Notes: generated by a model not told the origin, from the letters alone. A DNA stretch of 42,717 nucleotides from Gluconobacter kondonii (GCF_002723995.1 NZ_BEWP01000017.1:1-42717), one strand, 5' to 3'. Shown: positions 16,948-25,363, counted from the stretch's first letter. Translations and numbers: made by a program.

Positions 16948-17640
16948 TTATGGCTGCTCACTCGTTTCAGATGGCTTGGTGGGGGGTTGAACAAGTTTCC
17001 ACACGAGATAACCCCGCGTTGTGATCTGGGTATCTATGCTGGGACTATACGGACCGCTCAAAACCGATGGAGGCGTAAGCCCGTGATATTTTATACACCC
17101 TAGTTCCATCAGGCGTTGGCATGAGTCCGCCAATATCAACTCATTGGCATCGTCGGCTTGCCCGATCCTTCTCTCGAACTCGATCCGGAGACCAAAGTGA
17201 TTAACCTTCGCGTGGCTCTCTTTGGTCTCTTTGCAGCCGTACATGTCGAGAACCAGAGCATCAACGGGATCAAGCTGTTTGATGATCTTGATGACTGAGC
17301 TGGTGATACCGGTATCTTTTTGAACCAGCATCCTAGCGATCAAGGCACTCCAGAGCTTTTGCAGTTCCTCGCGATCTTCTTCCATCGCGGGCTCCAGAAC
17401 CTGTTTGGCGGCTGTTGTGGAAACCTCTTCAAGCCGCTTTTGCCCCTCGATCATTTCTTCAGCCATAGCGAGTTCGTGTCGAAGGTTTCTCTTTCTTCGC
17501 CGGCGCATAATCGGATCGGTCCATACTAACCTGACCGTTTCATAAACAGCTTCTCCAAGGCCAGGTATTGCTTTCACGACATGGCCTAAAGCGTGAGTCG
17601 CTTGTTCTAGATCGGTGCTAAGAGGTGTCAGGTCGTTCAT
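16948..17640 (-). CDS. Abi-alpha-like (DUF4393-type) protein, possible phage exclusion
   Basis: A 230-aa protein. The start is the ATG at 17640, because GGAGG lies 5 nt before it. The layout fits the Abi-alpha/DUF4393 group: an N-terminal helical region (ATHALGHVVKAIPGLGEAVYETV), a charged central helix (EEDREELQKLWSALIARMLVQ) and the IIKQLDPVDALVLDMY element. Some members abort infection by other phages; here that is inference from family resemblance and position beside the attachment scar. A strong terminator stands only 25 nt upstream, so it needs read-through or a promoter inside that interval or beyond it. Confidence 0.5.
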   Translation of the reverse strand: MNDLTPLSTDLEQATHALGHVVKAIPGLGEAVYETVRLVWTDPIMRRRRKRNLRHELAMAEEMIEGQKRLEEVSTTAAKQVLEPAMEEDREELQKLWSALIARMLVQKDTGITSSVIKIIKQLDPVDALVLDMYGCKETKESHAKVNHFGLRIEFERRIGQADDANELILADSCQRLMELGCIKYHGLTPPSVLSGPYSPSIDTQITTRGYLVWKLVQPPTKPSETSEQP

Positions 17641-17665
17641 ATGGTCCTCCATGAAGGATCATATC

Positions 17666-17705
17666 AAAAAGAAGCCCCGACTTGACGATAGGGGCTTCTT
17701 TTTTT
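17666..17705 (-). terminator. Strong rho-independent terminator
   Basis: The stem AAGAAGCCCC / GGGGCTTCTT with a 10-nt loop is flanked by A-runs and T-runs. It lies just after the DUF6876 gene on the minus strand and before the Abi-like gene. Confidence 0.88.
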
Positions 17706-17722
17706 GGAGACCTAACTTCTGC

Positions 17723-18094
17723 TCAATATTCGGTGTTGAGCATGATCACCCGGTTCTCTCCATCATCAACCCGATAGAGCTTGATCTCCTTCACGGGCAT
17801 ATCCGTATAGAGAACCTTCTGGCTCGTAAGCGTGACGGGCTCGCCTCCCTCTTTTCCTCCGTCAGTGCATGTCGCTATTGCGGTGTTGTCCTCGTATTTG
17901 CGGATGGTCCATGTCTGAAACTCCTCGGCTTTGACCTTTGTGTTCAGTTGGTGGCTACCGATCAGGTCAATGATCCACGAGCAGCCATTCTCTGCGATGA
18001 ACTTTGCTCCGTCTGTCAGAAGTACTCCGGTTGGCAAACGCCACCATGTCGTCGATCCAGTGAACTGTCGGAGATCGGATTGTGTGAAGCTCAT
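17723..18094 (-). CDS. DUF6876 family protein
   Basis: A 123-aa protein with the DUF6876 pattern: LRQFTGSTTWWRLPTG, LLTDGAKFIAENGCSWIIDLIGSHQ, FQTWTIRKYEDNTAIATCTDGG, VLYTDMPVKEIKLY and a final MLNTEY. The family is common on plasmids and phages and has no established function. Its start overlaps the stop of a 50-aa ORF in ATGA, so the two are made together. Confidence 0.75.
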   Translation of the reverse strand: MSFTQSDLRQFTGSTTWWRLPTGVLLTDGAKFIAENGCSWIIDLIGSHQLNTKVKAEEFQTWTIRKYEDNTAIATCTDGGKEGGEPVTLTSQKVLYTDMPVKEIKLYRVDDGENRVIMLNTEY

Positions 18095-18243
18095 GCTATG
18101 CCCTCTTCAATGACGATTAGTTCTTGAAGGTCAGACAGTTCACGCTTGCGCTGTTCATACTCCCAAGGGGTAAGACAAAGTTCCTCGGTATGAATGATGG
18201 AATCATCAACGGGGGAAAGTGTTTCAAGAACTGCAAACAACAT
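18091..18243 (-). CDS. 50-aa protein coupled to the DUF6876 gene
   Basis: A short ORF starting MLFAVLETLSPVDDSII and ending ELIVIEEGIA. It has a strong ribosome site (GAAGGAGA, 7 nt before the ATG) and its TGA overlaps the DUF6876 start, both good signs of a real gene. The sequence is acidic and helical in its second half (EYEQRKRELSDLQELI). The ribosome site lies in a possible hairpin (CTTCG/CGAAG). Function unknown. Confidence 0.65.
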   Translation of the reverse strand: MLFAVLETLSPVDDSIIHTEELCLTPWEYEQRKRELSDLQELIVIEEGIA

Positions 18244-18441
18244 AAACTGTCTCCTTCGAGTAGTTTATTGCGAAGTTCTGAAAGTATTCCTATCGAAGAC
18301 TTTGAGATTTATGGTTATTTATTAGTTGGCTATAGAATAAAATGAAGTGATGCTTTTGGTTATATCTGACTAGTTTACTGGTTCTGGTCTTCCTCATTTA
18401 ACATATATTCTGCATTTCTTAGAGAAATCCCATTTAGTCAC

Positions 18442-18465
18442 AAAAAAAGGCGCCGAAGCGCCTTT
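18442..18465 (-). terminator. Rho-independent terminator of the toxin-antitoxin unit
   Basis: On the minus strand AAAGGCGC-TTCG-GCGCCTTT is followed by more T residues: an 8-bp stem with an ultra-stable TTCG loop, 22 nt after the antitoxin stop. Confidence 0.9.
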
Positions 18466-18486
18466 CTGTTATTGCTCTTTCGGGGA

Positions 18487-18780
18487 TCAAGCAGAGGTGT
18501 GAAACGTGGCCTGTATCCCAAGTGCTCTCATGATGCCCATGAGGCTCGACAAACTGGGGTTCCCCTTATCGGAGAGGGCCTTGTAAAGAGCCGGGCGGCT
18601 GATACCAGCCTTGTTGGCTGTCTCGGACATTCCTCGTGCTTTAGCGATGACGGAGAGCGCGTGAGTGATCGCCGGGATATTACCGTCTTCCCATGCCATG
18701 TTGAGCAGTTCCTCTTGAACGAGAGGGTCTTGTGCTGCTTCAACACTGTTAAAGGTCTGTAGCTCTGAAACCTTCATCAT
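18487..18780 (-). CDS. HigA-like antitoxin (addiction-module antidote with HTH)
   Basis: A 97-aa protein of the addiction-module antidote type. A helix-turn-helix lies at about 50-75 (MSETANKAGISRPALYKALSDKG), followed by PSLSSLMGIMRALGI. It should neutralise the toxin encoded just before it and repress the shared promoter. The two genes overlap by 4 nt (ATGA), with the toxin first, the HigBA order. A terminator with a TTCG loop ends the unit. Confidence 0.85.
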   Translation of the reverse strand: MMKVSELQTFNSVEAAQDPLVQEELLNMAWEDGNIPAITHALSVIAKARGMSETANKAGISRPALYKALSDKGNPSLSSLMGIMRALGIQATFHTSA

Positions 18781-19070
18781 TCCTCTAACTCCTGCGCCAT
18801 CTGCTTCGCTGTCTCGATGTCCTTGCTTTGTGTCCTCTTAGTGCCTCCGCCGAGAACAACGACAAGGACCGCACCGCGCTGCACAAAGTATATCCTGTAA
18901 CCCGGCCCATAATGTATGCGGCTTTCGGAAACACCCATTCCGCACGCCTTAACATCGCCAAATGAGCCGCCTTCCATCTGGATCAATCGGGCTCTGATTT
19001 TGGCAGCCCCTCGGCTATCCTTCAGCCCGTTAAGCCAACGTATAAAAAGAGGGCTTAGTTTGATTTCCAT
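18777..19070 (-). CDS. HigB-like toxin (RelE/ParE superfamily, addiction-module killer)
   Basis: A 97-aa basic protein with the pattern of the phage Gp49-like/HigB killer group: FIRWLNGLKDSRGAAKIRARLIQMEGGSFGDVKACGMGVSESRIHYGPGYRIYFVQRGAVLVVVLGGGTKRTQSKDI split over the length. The ESRIHYGPGYRIYF and LLGGGTKRTQ-type stretches are typical. Members are usually mRNA endonucleases acting at the ribosome. The promoter lies so close that the mRNA would begin at or next to the ATG. No ribosome site is seen. Confidence 0.85.
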   Translation of the reverse strand: MEIKLSPLFIRWLNGLKDSRGAAKIRARLIQMEGGSFGDVKACGMGVSESRIHYGPGYRIYFVQRGAVLVVVLGGGTKRTQSKDIETAKQMAQELEE

Positions 19071-19076
19071 GTGTAA

Positions 19077-19105
19077 ACTTTAGTAGACAGTGGGGGTTGC
19101 GTCAA
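19077..19105 (-). promoter_or_regulatory. Sigma70-type promoter of the toxin-antitoxin operon
   Basis: On the minus strand -35 TTGACG (19105-19100), a 17-bp spacer, and -10 TAAAGT (19082-19077). The expected transcription start, 6-7 nt later, falls on the toxin ATG. The -10 overlaps a partial palindrome (GTAAACTTTAG), a possible operator for the antitoxin. Confidence 0.65.
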
Positions 19106-19133
19106 CCGAAAAGGTGGGAGGCGGATGGGAAGG

Positions 19134-19364
19134 CTAGTCGCCTTCCTCGACCTCAAACACCACCACGTCATCTTCGATTCGGTGCTCAACTTCTCCGCTG
19201 AGTAACTGGTGCGCTGCATCCTCGGGGATGCCGTATGCCTTTGCTAGAACCTGTCGCATCCCTGCACGGTCTTCCTCGAACGCGTATCCGTTCTTCGCCC
19301 AGGCGATTATCCCCGGCGTGTAGGCCGCTGCACTCGATCCGAGCCTGTATGTCTTCTTCGCCAT
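19134..19364 (-). CDS. 76-aa phage accessory protein, unknown
   Basis: Starting at MAKKTYRLG (19364), which is preceded by GAGGTGG, this protein has 76 residues: a basic N-terminus, a central helix region (GMRQVLAKAYGIPEDAAHQLLSGE) and a very acidic end (DDVVVFEVEEGD). The Ala-rich helix followed by GIPEDAAHQLLSG resembles small DNA-mimic or regulatory proteins, but no family is recognised. A terminator lies just upstream of its ribosome site, so it needs read-through from the 165-aa gene or its own start. Confidence 0.55.
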   Translation of the reverse strand: MAKKTYRLGSSAAAYTPGIIAWAKNGYAFEEDRAGMRQVLAKAYGIPEDAAHQLLSGEVEHRIEDDVVVFEVEEGD

Positions 19365-19376
19365 GTCCCACCTCAC

Positions 19377-19400
19377 AAAAAAGGGGAGCCTGCGCTCCCC
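19377..19400 (-). terminator. Rho-independent terminator
   Basis: On the minus strand GGGGAGC-GCAG-GCTCCCC is followed by TTTTTT. It lies 10 nt after the 165-aa gene stop. Confidence 0.88.
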
Positions 19401-19409
19401 GGTTGTTTC

Positions 19410-19907
19410 TCAGTGACCGCGACCAGTGCGGGCCTGTGCGCCTATGCGGGGTGTTTCCGGCTTTGCAGCTACAACCTCTTCCTCTTTGCGCTTGCGTTCG
19501 CTTGTTGCCAGCAGGGGCTTGTCGAGTTCCCCGGCCTTCGCTGCTACGATCAGCAGTTCAAGCACTGCCTTAACGTCATCTAACTTGGGACCGGTCTTAA
19601 TAGCTGCTCCGCCTTCGGAAAGCTGGATCTTCTTCGAGCCGTATCGGGGAGAAACAAAGTAGGCGTTGTTGCCTTTCTCCCACCACGTCGCAAATCTCAC
19701 AGACTTCTCGAACTTGTTGGTCTCGCCTGTTGCTTCGTCCTTCTCACGGCGTTCACGCATCAGATTGAAGGGCTTGCCTTCGACCTCTGCCTGTAGTGCC
19801 CGCAACTGCACTTCGACGCCTTCAACGAACCGCTTGCGGACGTGTGGTGCCCGATCATTCTCGGCGTCAACTTCTTTAACGAACTGTAGCTTGCTAAGAG
19901 CGGTCAT
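19410..19907 (-). CDS. 165-aa basic phage protein, unknown
   Basis: A charged protein (MTALSKLQFVKEVDAEND) with helical segments at both ends and a middle stretch rich in aromatic residues (SVRFATWWEKGNNAYFVSPRYGSKKI) that suggests a small beta domain, perhaps nucleic-acid binding. The C-terminus is disordered and basic (ERKRKEEEVVAAKP). It is flanked by a terminator downstream and a 338-nt spacer upstream, so it is probably an independent unit. No family recognised. Confidence 0.6.
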   Translation of the reverse strand: MTALSKLQFVKEVDAENDRAPHVRKRFVEGVEVQLRALQAEVEGKPFNLMRERREKDEATGETNKFEKSVRFATWWEKGNNAYFVSPRYGSKKIQLSEGGAAIKTGPKLDDVKAVLELLIVAAKAGELDKPLLATSERKRKEEEVVAAKPETPRIGAQARTGRGH

Positions 19908-20245
19908 TGTAAGTGTTCTCTGCTTTTTGGCTTTGCGTTATTGCTTGCCTACATCGCTAATATGTTTCCTTTCTGAATACCTTCCTATGTCAAAGATAGG
20001 CTTTTCTTATACTCTTTGGATATTGACGCGGAAAAGAAAAGACAAACCTACCTGATGGGCAAGTCTAGTATTGTCCTTATATTACTTGAATGTAGTGTGC
20101 TACTTGAGGGAAGCCAGAACCAACGGACTAGCCACACCGAGGACTTCTGCTGAATACAGAGAGCCCCTGAGAGCGTTATACAGTGCGGTCTAGGTCTTCT
20201 CGCTACACATTGTAGCCCAGATACTAAATGGCTCTGTACGACGCT
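19908..20245. other. Phage intergenic region with repeat copies
   Basis: No credible gene is seen. It separates the accessory cluster from the tail-fibre genes. It holds one copy of a dispersed 30-bp element (20159-20189), and a second, inverted copy begins at 20230 and runs into the end of the next gene. A/T-rich tracts at 19970-20040 may hold the promoter of the 165-aa gene. Confidence 0.55.
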
Positions 20246-20680
20246 CTATGAGGTTTGGGCGAGGTACCTCAATAGCTCACTGCGCTCGCCCTGAGGACCG
20301 AGTGCAAGTTGCGGAGTTTCAGACAGCAGGCCGACCTGCATAATCGGTGCGTTGACGTGGAAGACCAACACGTCTCCGCTTTTCATCCTGAAGGTGAACT
20401 CCAAGAAGTAAGTCGTGCTGTTGCTGCCTTGTGAAAGGGTAAAACTAACAACGGTTCCGGCTGCCGACGCCGGGCCGATGACTAGGCAGTTATCGCTAGA
20501 CGCATCGCCGATGTTTCGTATCGAGCAACTGACCAGAGTGTCAGACGCCGATATAAGGTTTCGGATATCGAGAGAGTATGTGATCGAGGAGGACTGATCA
20601 CGGCTCGCTAGATAAATGGCTTGCTGATCGAGGGCAGGATACCTTGCTATAACAATCTTGCTGTTTGTGAGATTAGACAT
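20246..20680 (-). CDS. Putative fibre-associated structural protein
   Basis: A 144-aa protein beginning MSNLTNSKIVIARYPALDQQ. The central SITYSLDIRNLISASDTLVSCSI, NCLVIGPASAAGTVVSFTLSQGSNSTTYFLEFTFRMKSGDVLVFHV reads as a beta-sandwich of the kind found in small phage fibre or tail-adaptor proteins. It is the last gene of the tail-fibre run. The start is preceded by CGGAGAAGCG. The assignment is by pattern and position only. Confidence 0.5.
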   Translation of the reverse strand: MSNLTNSKIVIARYPALDQQAIYLASRDQSSSITYSLDIRNLISASDTLVSCSIRNIGDASSDNCLVIGPASAAGTVVSFTLSQGSNSTTYFLEFTFRMKSGDVLVFHVNAPIMQVGLLSETPQLALGPQGERSELLRYLAQTS

Positions 20681-20707
20681 CGCTTCTCCGTTTTTGTTTC
20701 AGTAGTT

Positions 20708-21139
20708 TTAGTTTGCAGATGGTGCGCTTGGGAGTGTTTTAGACTTTGTGTCCGTCCCATTATCGATTGCCATCAGTGCCTTTAAGTACGTTACCCACGC
20801 ATCCGGCGTGGCCTCATTCAGCATCGTATAGTTGTTCTGCACGTATGTTCTTGCATCCGCCAGGGCAGTTTGTGCTTGATCGGAGAGAGGGGCAACGTAA
20901 ACCGGTGCTGTGTAATCCACCACCCTCTTGCCCTTGACACCTTTTCCCACAGGCAGACGGAATGTTGGATCATTCCACTGAGCTTCTGTTAATGGAATCA
21001 TGTTTGAGGCATCTGGTACATTGTCCAAAGACCCCATATCGCCCGTATCATACCATCCTGTTACGATAGTCGGCTGCGTAGCTGTCGTATCATACGAGGC
21101 ATAATATCTTGCTGGATAATCTGCTGTTGTTTTTGTCAT
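20708..21139 (-). CDS. Putative tail-fibre assembly or attachment protein
   Basis: A 143-aa protein starting MTKTTADYPARYYASYD, with GGAG before the ATG at 21139. The stretch VTGWYDTGDMGSLDNVPDASNMIPLTEAQWND and a helical C-terminal half (DQAQTALADARTYVQNNYTML, PDAWVTYLKALMAIDNG) match the usual build of small phage proteins encoded directly after a tail-fibre gene, some of which are assembly chaperones. It lies 10 nt after the fibre stop. Confidence 0.55.
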   Translation of the reverse strand: MTKTTADYPARYYASYDTTATQPTIVTGWYDTGDMGSLDNVPDASNMIPLTEAQWNDPTFRLPVGKGVKGKRVVDYTAPVYVAPLSDQAQTALADARTYVQNNYTMLNEATPDAWVTYLKALMAIDNGTDTKSKTLPSAPSAN

Positions 21140-21149
21140 ATCAATCTCC

Positions 21150-23450
21150 TTACTTTGGTCCAAAAGCTACTACTGAGAACTGAGTAGCACCTCTATTTAC
21201 CACTCGGATTGTGAAACCCGAGGCATCCCAGTTATATGCTGCAAAATCGACGTCAATATCTTGGGCCGGTGTGATAAGGATTGCTACTGGTGCTGATCCA
21301 AATGCTTGCGGAAAGTTTACGCGCATATTGTCAGTTGCATTAACTTGGAATGGCTCCATTCTATTACCATAAGCAAAGTTCCAGATGTTTCCCGAGGAAC
21401 CGAAATCACCTTGGTAAGAGCTCCACGGAACATAGTTGGCATTAACCCAGTTCGTTGTTCCATAACCCTGACTATTGACCCATGACTGAACATCATTGGC
21501 TTTTTGATTGGCTACGTTATGGGCGAAAGCTGTTGTGGCTATGTGTGTTCCATTATCTTCATTGCCGTGTGTCTGGTACCATGCTTCGCCACCTACACTT
21601 AGATTTCCATTGACCAAAACCCCGGCATTAAAAGCTACTGTTCCGTTATAGGAACCAATAGTATTCGTGTAGAGCCAGTTGCCCTGACCTACCCTGACAT
21701 CACCATTCACGATTGCAGCGCCGTTGATGGTGGCCTGACCGGAAGTGATATTTCCACCTAGGTTCAGAGAGCCGTCAGGATTGAATATCGCAAAATGATC
21801 CGAGCCGTTGTTGGTATGGATTACAACATTTCCCTGATTTGTATCCTGATATACCGACGAGTTTCCGCCGTTGTTGAATGCAAGTGTCTTTAGAAAAGCA
21901 CCTTGGAATGTCGGCGTTGAACTTGTTTGGAGTGTTTGGTTCGTAATCGTTCCGACGTAGTTGTGAACAAACGAGGTAGATGCTGCATTTTTAGAGTTAT
22001 CGGATGTTGAAACAGTGGGAACCTGCAACCCTGTGCCGACTGACACGATGCCAGAGTTTCTGCTTATCGTGAGGGGTGTCGATAAGAGGGTATTGCTGTC
22101 CGAGTAAGCAGAAATAACCAGATCACCACCGGCGTTGTTGCCTGTCTCTGCTGCATTGCTTTTTCCGATGGTCCAGCGATTTTTGCCGCTATTGCTCAGG
22201 TAGATGGTTGCCCAGTCAGACCCATTATCAATGATGGATAGGTTAGACGTCAGGTTGGGGGTCGTTAGTGCTCCAGCGGTTATCTTGCCGCTTACGGAGA
22301 GAGGGCATGAAAAAATAGCGCTTGCGGCTTGGAAGTTCAGGGATGCCTGACCAGTAGCAGATGCTGAACCACCGCTTGCAGAAATGCGAGCGTCAAAGTC
22401 ATGATTAACACCGAAGGAATGGAAATCCAGATAGGTGGTATTGTTCTGACCGTTAGTGGTATCGCCTAGTTCTATACCCATTGTGCCGCCCGACGACGCG
22501 CCGACACTCAACGCCTTACCGATAGTAGCCTGACCAGTAGTCGTTATGTCGTTCGCTGTTAGGGAGCCTGAAACGGCTAGAGGAGAATAAAGGGTGGAAC
22601 TGGCGGGAGCGAGAGACAGAACTCTTGAAGCCATATCGCCGGTAGTGGAACTGTCTCTGAACATGAAATGACCACTGAAGTCAGTGAACGTCATTATATT
22701 GCCAGTACCCTGACTCCATGTTGTCGCGTCTGTTCGGTAAATGTCGTTATCCAAGGAGATTGAATGATAATAATGATCCCCTGCGTTCGAGATCACATGA
22801 GCGCTGGTTGAACTATCCTGCTGGAGCGAGATGCCGCCGATTGTCGCAGATTGATCGACCTTCAATGAACCGGATATCTCGCCACCGATGAGGGGCAGGT
22901 ATTGTCCCTGAACCCAGTTCTGTTCAGCGAGATAGTGCCATGTCCCGGAACTGTCCTGTGCAGAGGTTGTGCCAGCAACATGATTGAAACCTATTTTGCG
23001 AATACCGTAGGTGTTGTCGTCTTCTTGCTGGAATACAAAGCCGCCTAGTTGCGTCTGATCGACCTGCGCGATCAACTCCGAACCTGTCCAGCCGATATAA
23101 ACCTTGTTATTAGCCATCCAGTCACCACCGCCCTGCTGAACTGGCGTAAAGCCGACTGTCGCTTGCATGGCCTTCTGGTTCACATAATCTACGGTAGCGA
23201 TCTGGTTAGCTGGCGCGGATGAACCCGGCTGCGATGTCAGAGGAGTGCCTGTTAGTGTCGGACTGTTCAGAGGCGCAAATGTCTTGTTCAACAAGTTGCT
23301 GATCTGGCCAGATGAGTTGTCGGGATTGACGCCATGTGACGTTAGGATTGCATTTAGCTCACTAACGATAGTGTTCATATCCGTGGTGGTAAGTTTTGTT
23401 CCCTGTTGTCCGATAGCCGGATTAGGGTCCTGATATGTTTTATTGAACAT
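21150..23450 (-). CDS. Tail fibre protein
   Basis: A 766-aa protein, starting MFNKTYQDPNP at the ATG at 23450 with AGAGG 7-8 nt before it. The N-terminal part contains the fibre motif LNSPTLTGTPLTSQPGSSAPANQIATVDYVN, and a long repetitive beta-rich shaft with many Ser/Thr/Gly/Asn follows. The C-terminal domain (MRVNFPQAFGSAPVAILITP to GFTIRVVNRGATQFSVVAFGPK) looks like the gp53-like receptor-binding tip domain. It should decide host range. It follows baseplate gp48, as in Mu-like phages. Confidence 0.83.
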   Translation of the reverse strand: MFNKTYQDPNPAIGQQGTKLTTTDMNTIVSELNAILTSHGVNPDNSSGQISNLLNKTFAPLNSPTLTGTPLTSQPGSSAPANQIATVDYVNQKAMQATVGFTPVQQGGGDWMANNKVYIGWTGSELIAQVDQTQLGGFVFQQEDDNTYGIRKIGFNHVAGTTSAQDSSGTWHYLAEQNWVQGQYLPLIGGEISGSLKVDQSATIGGISLQQDSSTSAHVISNAGDHYYHSISLDNDIYRTDATTWSQGTGNIMTFTDFSGHFMFRDSSTTGDMASRVLSLAPASSTLYSPLAVSGSLTANDITTTGQATIGKALSVGASSGGTMGIELGDTTNGQNNTTYLDFHSFGVNHDFDARISASGGSASATGQASLNFQAASAIFSCPLSVSGKITAGALTTPNLTSNLSIIDNGSDWATIYLSNSGKNRWTIGKSNAAETGNNAGGDLVISAYSDSNTLLSTPLTISRNSGIVSVGTGLQVPTVSTSDNSKNAASTSFVHNYVGTITNQTLQTSSTPTFQGAFLKTLAFNNGGNSSVYQDTNQGNVVIHTNNGSDHFAIFNPDGSLNLGGNITSGQATINGAAIVNGDVRVGQGNWLYTNTIGSYNGTVAFNAGVLVNGNLSVGGEAWYQTHGNEDNGTHIATTAFAHNVANQKANDVQSWVNSQGYGTTNWVNANYVPWSSYQGDFGSSGNIWNFAYGNRMEPFQVNATDNMRVNFPQAFGSAPVAILITPAQDIDVDFAAYNWDASGFTIRVVNRGATQFSVVAFGPK

Positions 23451-23502
23451 CAAATAACCTCTTAAAAATGAATATATTCAATCGTATTTAATGGTTTCCT
23501 TA

Positions 23503-24072
23503 TTACGCGAAGTTTGGATTGTAGTAAAAATATGCTTTGCACATTGCAGGAACTAGGTCTGAGAACTCGCATTCAAGAAAAGCAATGTTCGGGTTGTCTG
23601 TGCTCACGAATGTAACGGCATAGACTTGGCTTTCGTCGTCCATCGTTCCAACGTCGTCACCGAAACGGTAAACACCCGGAACGATACCCCCATACTCAAC
23701 TACCTTGATCGTGAAGCCCATTGCTCGTGCATGGTTGACGTAGAAGTCTTTCGAGATGCTGCCCGTCATCGTTAAGCGAGCAACGATCTGACCTCTGCGT
23801 TCATCATCACTGGAGTCTGCTGTTACGCACTTACTCGGCAGACCTACTGCCGTTTCCCACACGTCTATGAAGTTTGTTGTCGTCGCAGGGAAGAGATCAA
23901 CAAGGAGATCACAGGCCGCATCATCGAACCTCTGTTTCTCTTGGTTCAAACCCTCAACGAACTTTGACATATTACTGCCGGGATTTTTGTTCCAAGCATC
24001 GCCATTAGGAAGAAGGTTCTTTGCAGCATTGATGTAGTCGGCTGCCTGTGTTCGGGTAATAAGGTTACTCAT
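23503..24072 (-). CDS. Baseplate protein, Mu gp48/YmfQ (DUF2313) family
   Basis: A 189-aa protein with the DUF2313 pattern: a start like DYINAAKNLLPNGDAWNK, then LLVDLFPATTTNFIDVWETAVGLPSKC, DERRGQIVARLT and ECEFSDLVPAMCKAYFYYN. In Mu, gp48 joins the baseplate wedge to the fibres. The gene comes 9 nt after gp47 in the direction of transcription, the normal order. Confidence 0.83.
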   Translation of the reverse strand: MSNLITRTQAADYINAAKNLLPNGDAWNKNPGSNMSKFVEGLNQEKQRFDDAACDLLVDLFPATTTNFIDVWETAVGLPSKCVTADSSDDERRGQIVARLTMTGSISKDFYVNHARAMGFTIKVVEYGGIVPGVYRFGDDVGTMDDESQVYAVTFVSTDNPNIAFLECEFSDLVPAMCKAYFYYNPNFA

Positions 24073-24081
24073 GGCGCCTCC

Positions 24082-25173
24082 TTAGTTGTAGGTAATGTTG
24101 CCGATGACAGGAAGCTGACCGAGCGTCGTTGTGACGTTCCCGGACGGCGCTGTCAGCGTGAAGTCAGTTGAGCCCGTCACACTGCTGATTGCAGCGATGA
24201 TTGAGGCTTGCGAAATGACCGAGCCAAGCGGTGATCCCTGATTTTCAAATAAGGTTGTTAGTGAGGTTTTGATCGCACTTTGAATGGACGCCGATGCCGA
24301 TTTGAGCCCAGACAAGGTGATGTCTGTTGAGACTTTGATCGGGGAGCAAACGAGCAACAACTCGGAGACCGGCTTCTGGGATTGCAGCGCATTAGCGACC
24401 GAGAGCTGATCCCCCGTCGCTGTCTGCCAGCGAGTATCGAGCGTTGAAGATCCGTCCGAGCCTTGCGGGAAGCCCTGATACTGGTTTGTACGATCCATCA
24501 TGACATACAGGACCACTTGCCCTGGCATAACGGGTACGGGGTTAACCCATGCAGCGGTGACACCGGGAACGGCTAGAGCCCAGTCCACATGGTCTTGCGA
24601 AGAACCGCCTACGCTTCGGACTTTGAATGCGTCGATTACGCGAACGCGAAGCTGATCATCTGTTTCTAGTGGTGTACCATTTTCAATGGAGTTGGTTAGA
24701 GTAACGGAAGCGTTTACGCCCGCAATCGGGCTGATGAGCGAAAGCATTGAACCTGCGCTCGCATTGCCGGATGTGCCTGAAACGGTAGCTGTTATGGGAA
24801 CACTGTTTCCAACATTGGAAAGAATGTTCGTCGTGTAGATGAAGCCATCGCTTCTTTGCAGGACCGTACCCGCTGGAATGGTCGCGTTCGTTGTGCCCGA
24901 GAAAGAAACCGATCCTGTTGCCAGAGCGGCAGACTTTCGCGTGATGCCTTTGAGGGATGCCCATTCCTCAAGATAAACGTCCGTAGCCGTCGCCGGGCTG
25001 GCCTGAAGGATCAAATATTGTAGGAATGCCCAAAGGTAGTAGATTTCTTTTGAGTCGGCTCTTGCTATTGTTCGTAGAACTGATTGGTCAGGAAGATTGA
25101 CGCCTGTACTGTTTACGATGTCCTGTTCCATTCTTTTACGAATGGTTTCAAACGTAGGGTAGGCATATGCCAT
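24082..25173 (-). CDS. Baseplate J/gp47 family protein
   Basis: A 363-aa baseplate wedge protein. The start MAYAYPTFETIRKRMEQDI at 25173 is preceded by AGAGGT; codons up to 25257 do not look coding. Recognisable parts are LEEWASLKGITRKSAALATGSVSFSGTTNATIPAGTVLQ, DQLRVRVIDAF, GGSSQDHVDWALAVPGVTAAWVNP and a C-terminal domain with IQSAIKTSLTTLF. These match Mu gp47 / P2 J proteins that form the baseplate periphery. A 240-nt spacer and a terminator separate it from the capsid gene upstream, so it may have its own promoter. Confidence 0.87.
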   Translation of the reverse strand: MAYAYPTFETIRKRMEQDIVNSTGVNLPDQSVLRTIARADSKEIYYLWAFLQYLILQASPATATDVYLEEWASLKGITRKSAALATGSVSFSGTTNATIPAGTVLQRSDGFIYTTNILSNVGNSVPITATVSGTSGNASAGSMLSLISPIAGVNASVTLTNSIENGTPLETDDQLRVRVIDAFKVRSVGGSSQDHVDWALAVPGVTAAWVNPVPVMPGQVVLYVMMDRTNQYQGFPQGSDGSSTLDTRWQTATGDQLSVANALQSQKPVSELLLVCSPIKVSTDITLSGLKSASASIQSAIKTSLTTLFENQGSPLGSVISQASIIAAISSVTGSTDFTLTAPSGNVTTTLGQLPVIGNITYN

Positions 25174-25320
25174 GGTAATACCTCTTATATTGGATAGAAT
25201 ATTCTCTCCGTATTTAGAGGCGTTTGGATTTATCGGCGTAAAGCAAGCGGGCGTCATATATGCCCGCAGAGGGCATTTAGTGATCCCGGGGCACTGTGTA
25301 ACAAGCTGGGCGTTAAATGC

Positions 25321-25354
25321 GCTGTGCGGGCTTCTGAGGGCGTCTTAGGGACGC
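25321..25354. repeat. Dispersed phage intergenic element (copy at the capsid/gp47 junction)
   Basis: GCGGGCTTCTGAGGGCGT here is partly shared with 31420-31440 and 32037-32055 and, inverted and more diverged, with 20159-20189 and 31345-31375. A short hairpin ATGCCC/GGGCAT lies at 25260-25276. Function unknown; the copies sit in phage spacers. Confidence 0.45.
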
Positions 25355-25363
25355 TATTCACAG

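Noticed and set aside
19666-20055. 129-codon plus-strand frame at the accessory cluster
   Set aside because: Mostly antisense to the 165-aa gene, Ser/Arg-rich, without ribosome site.
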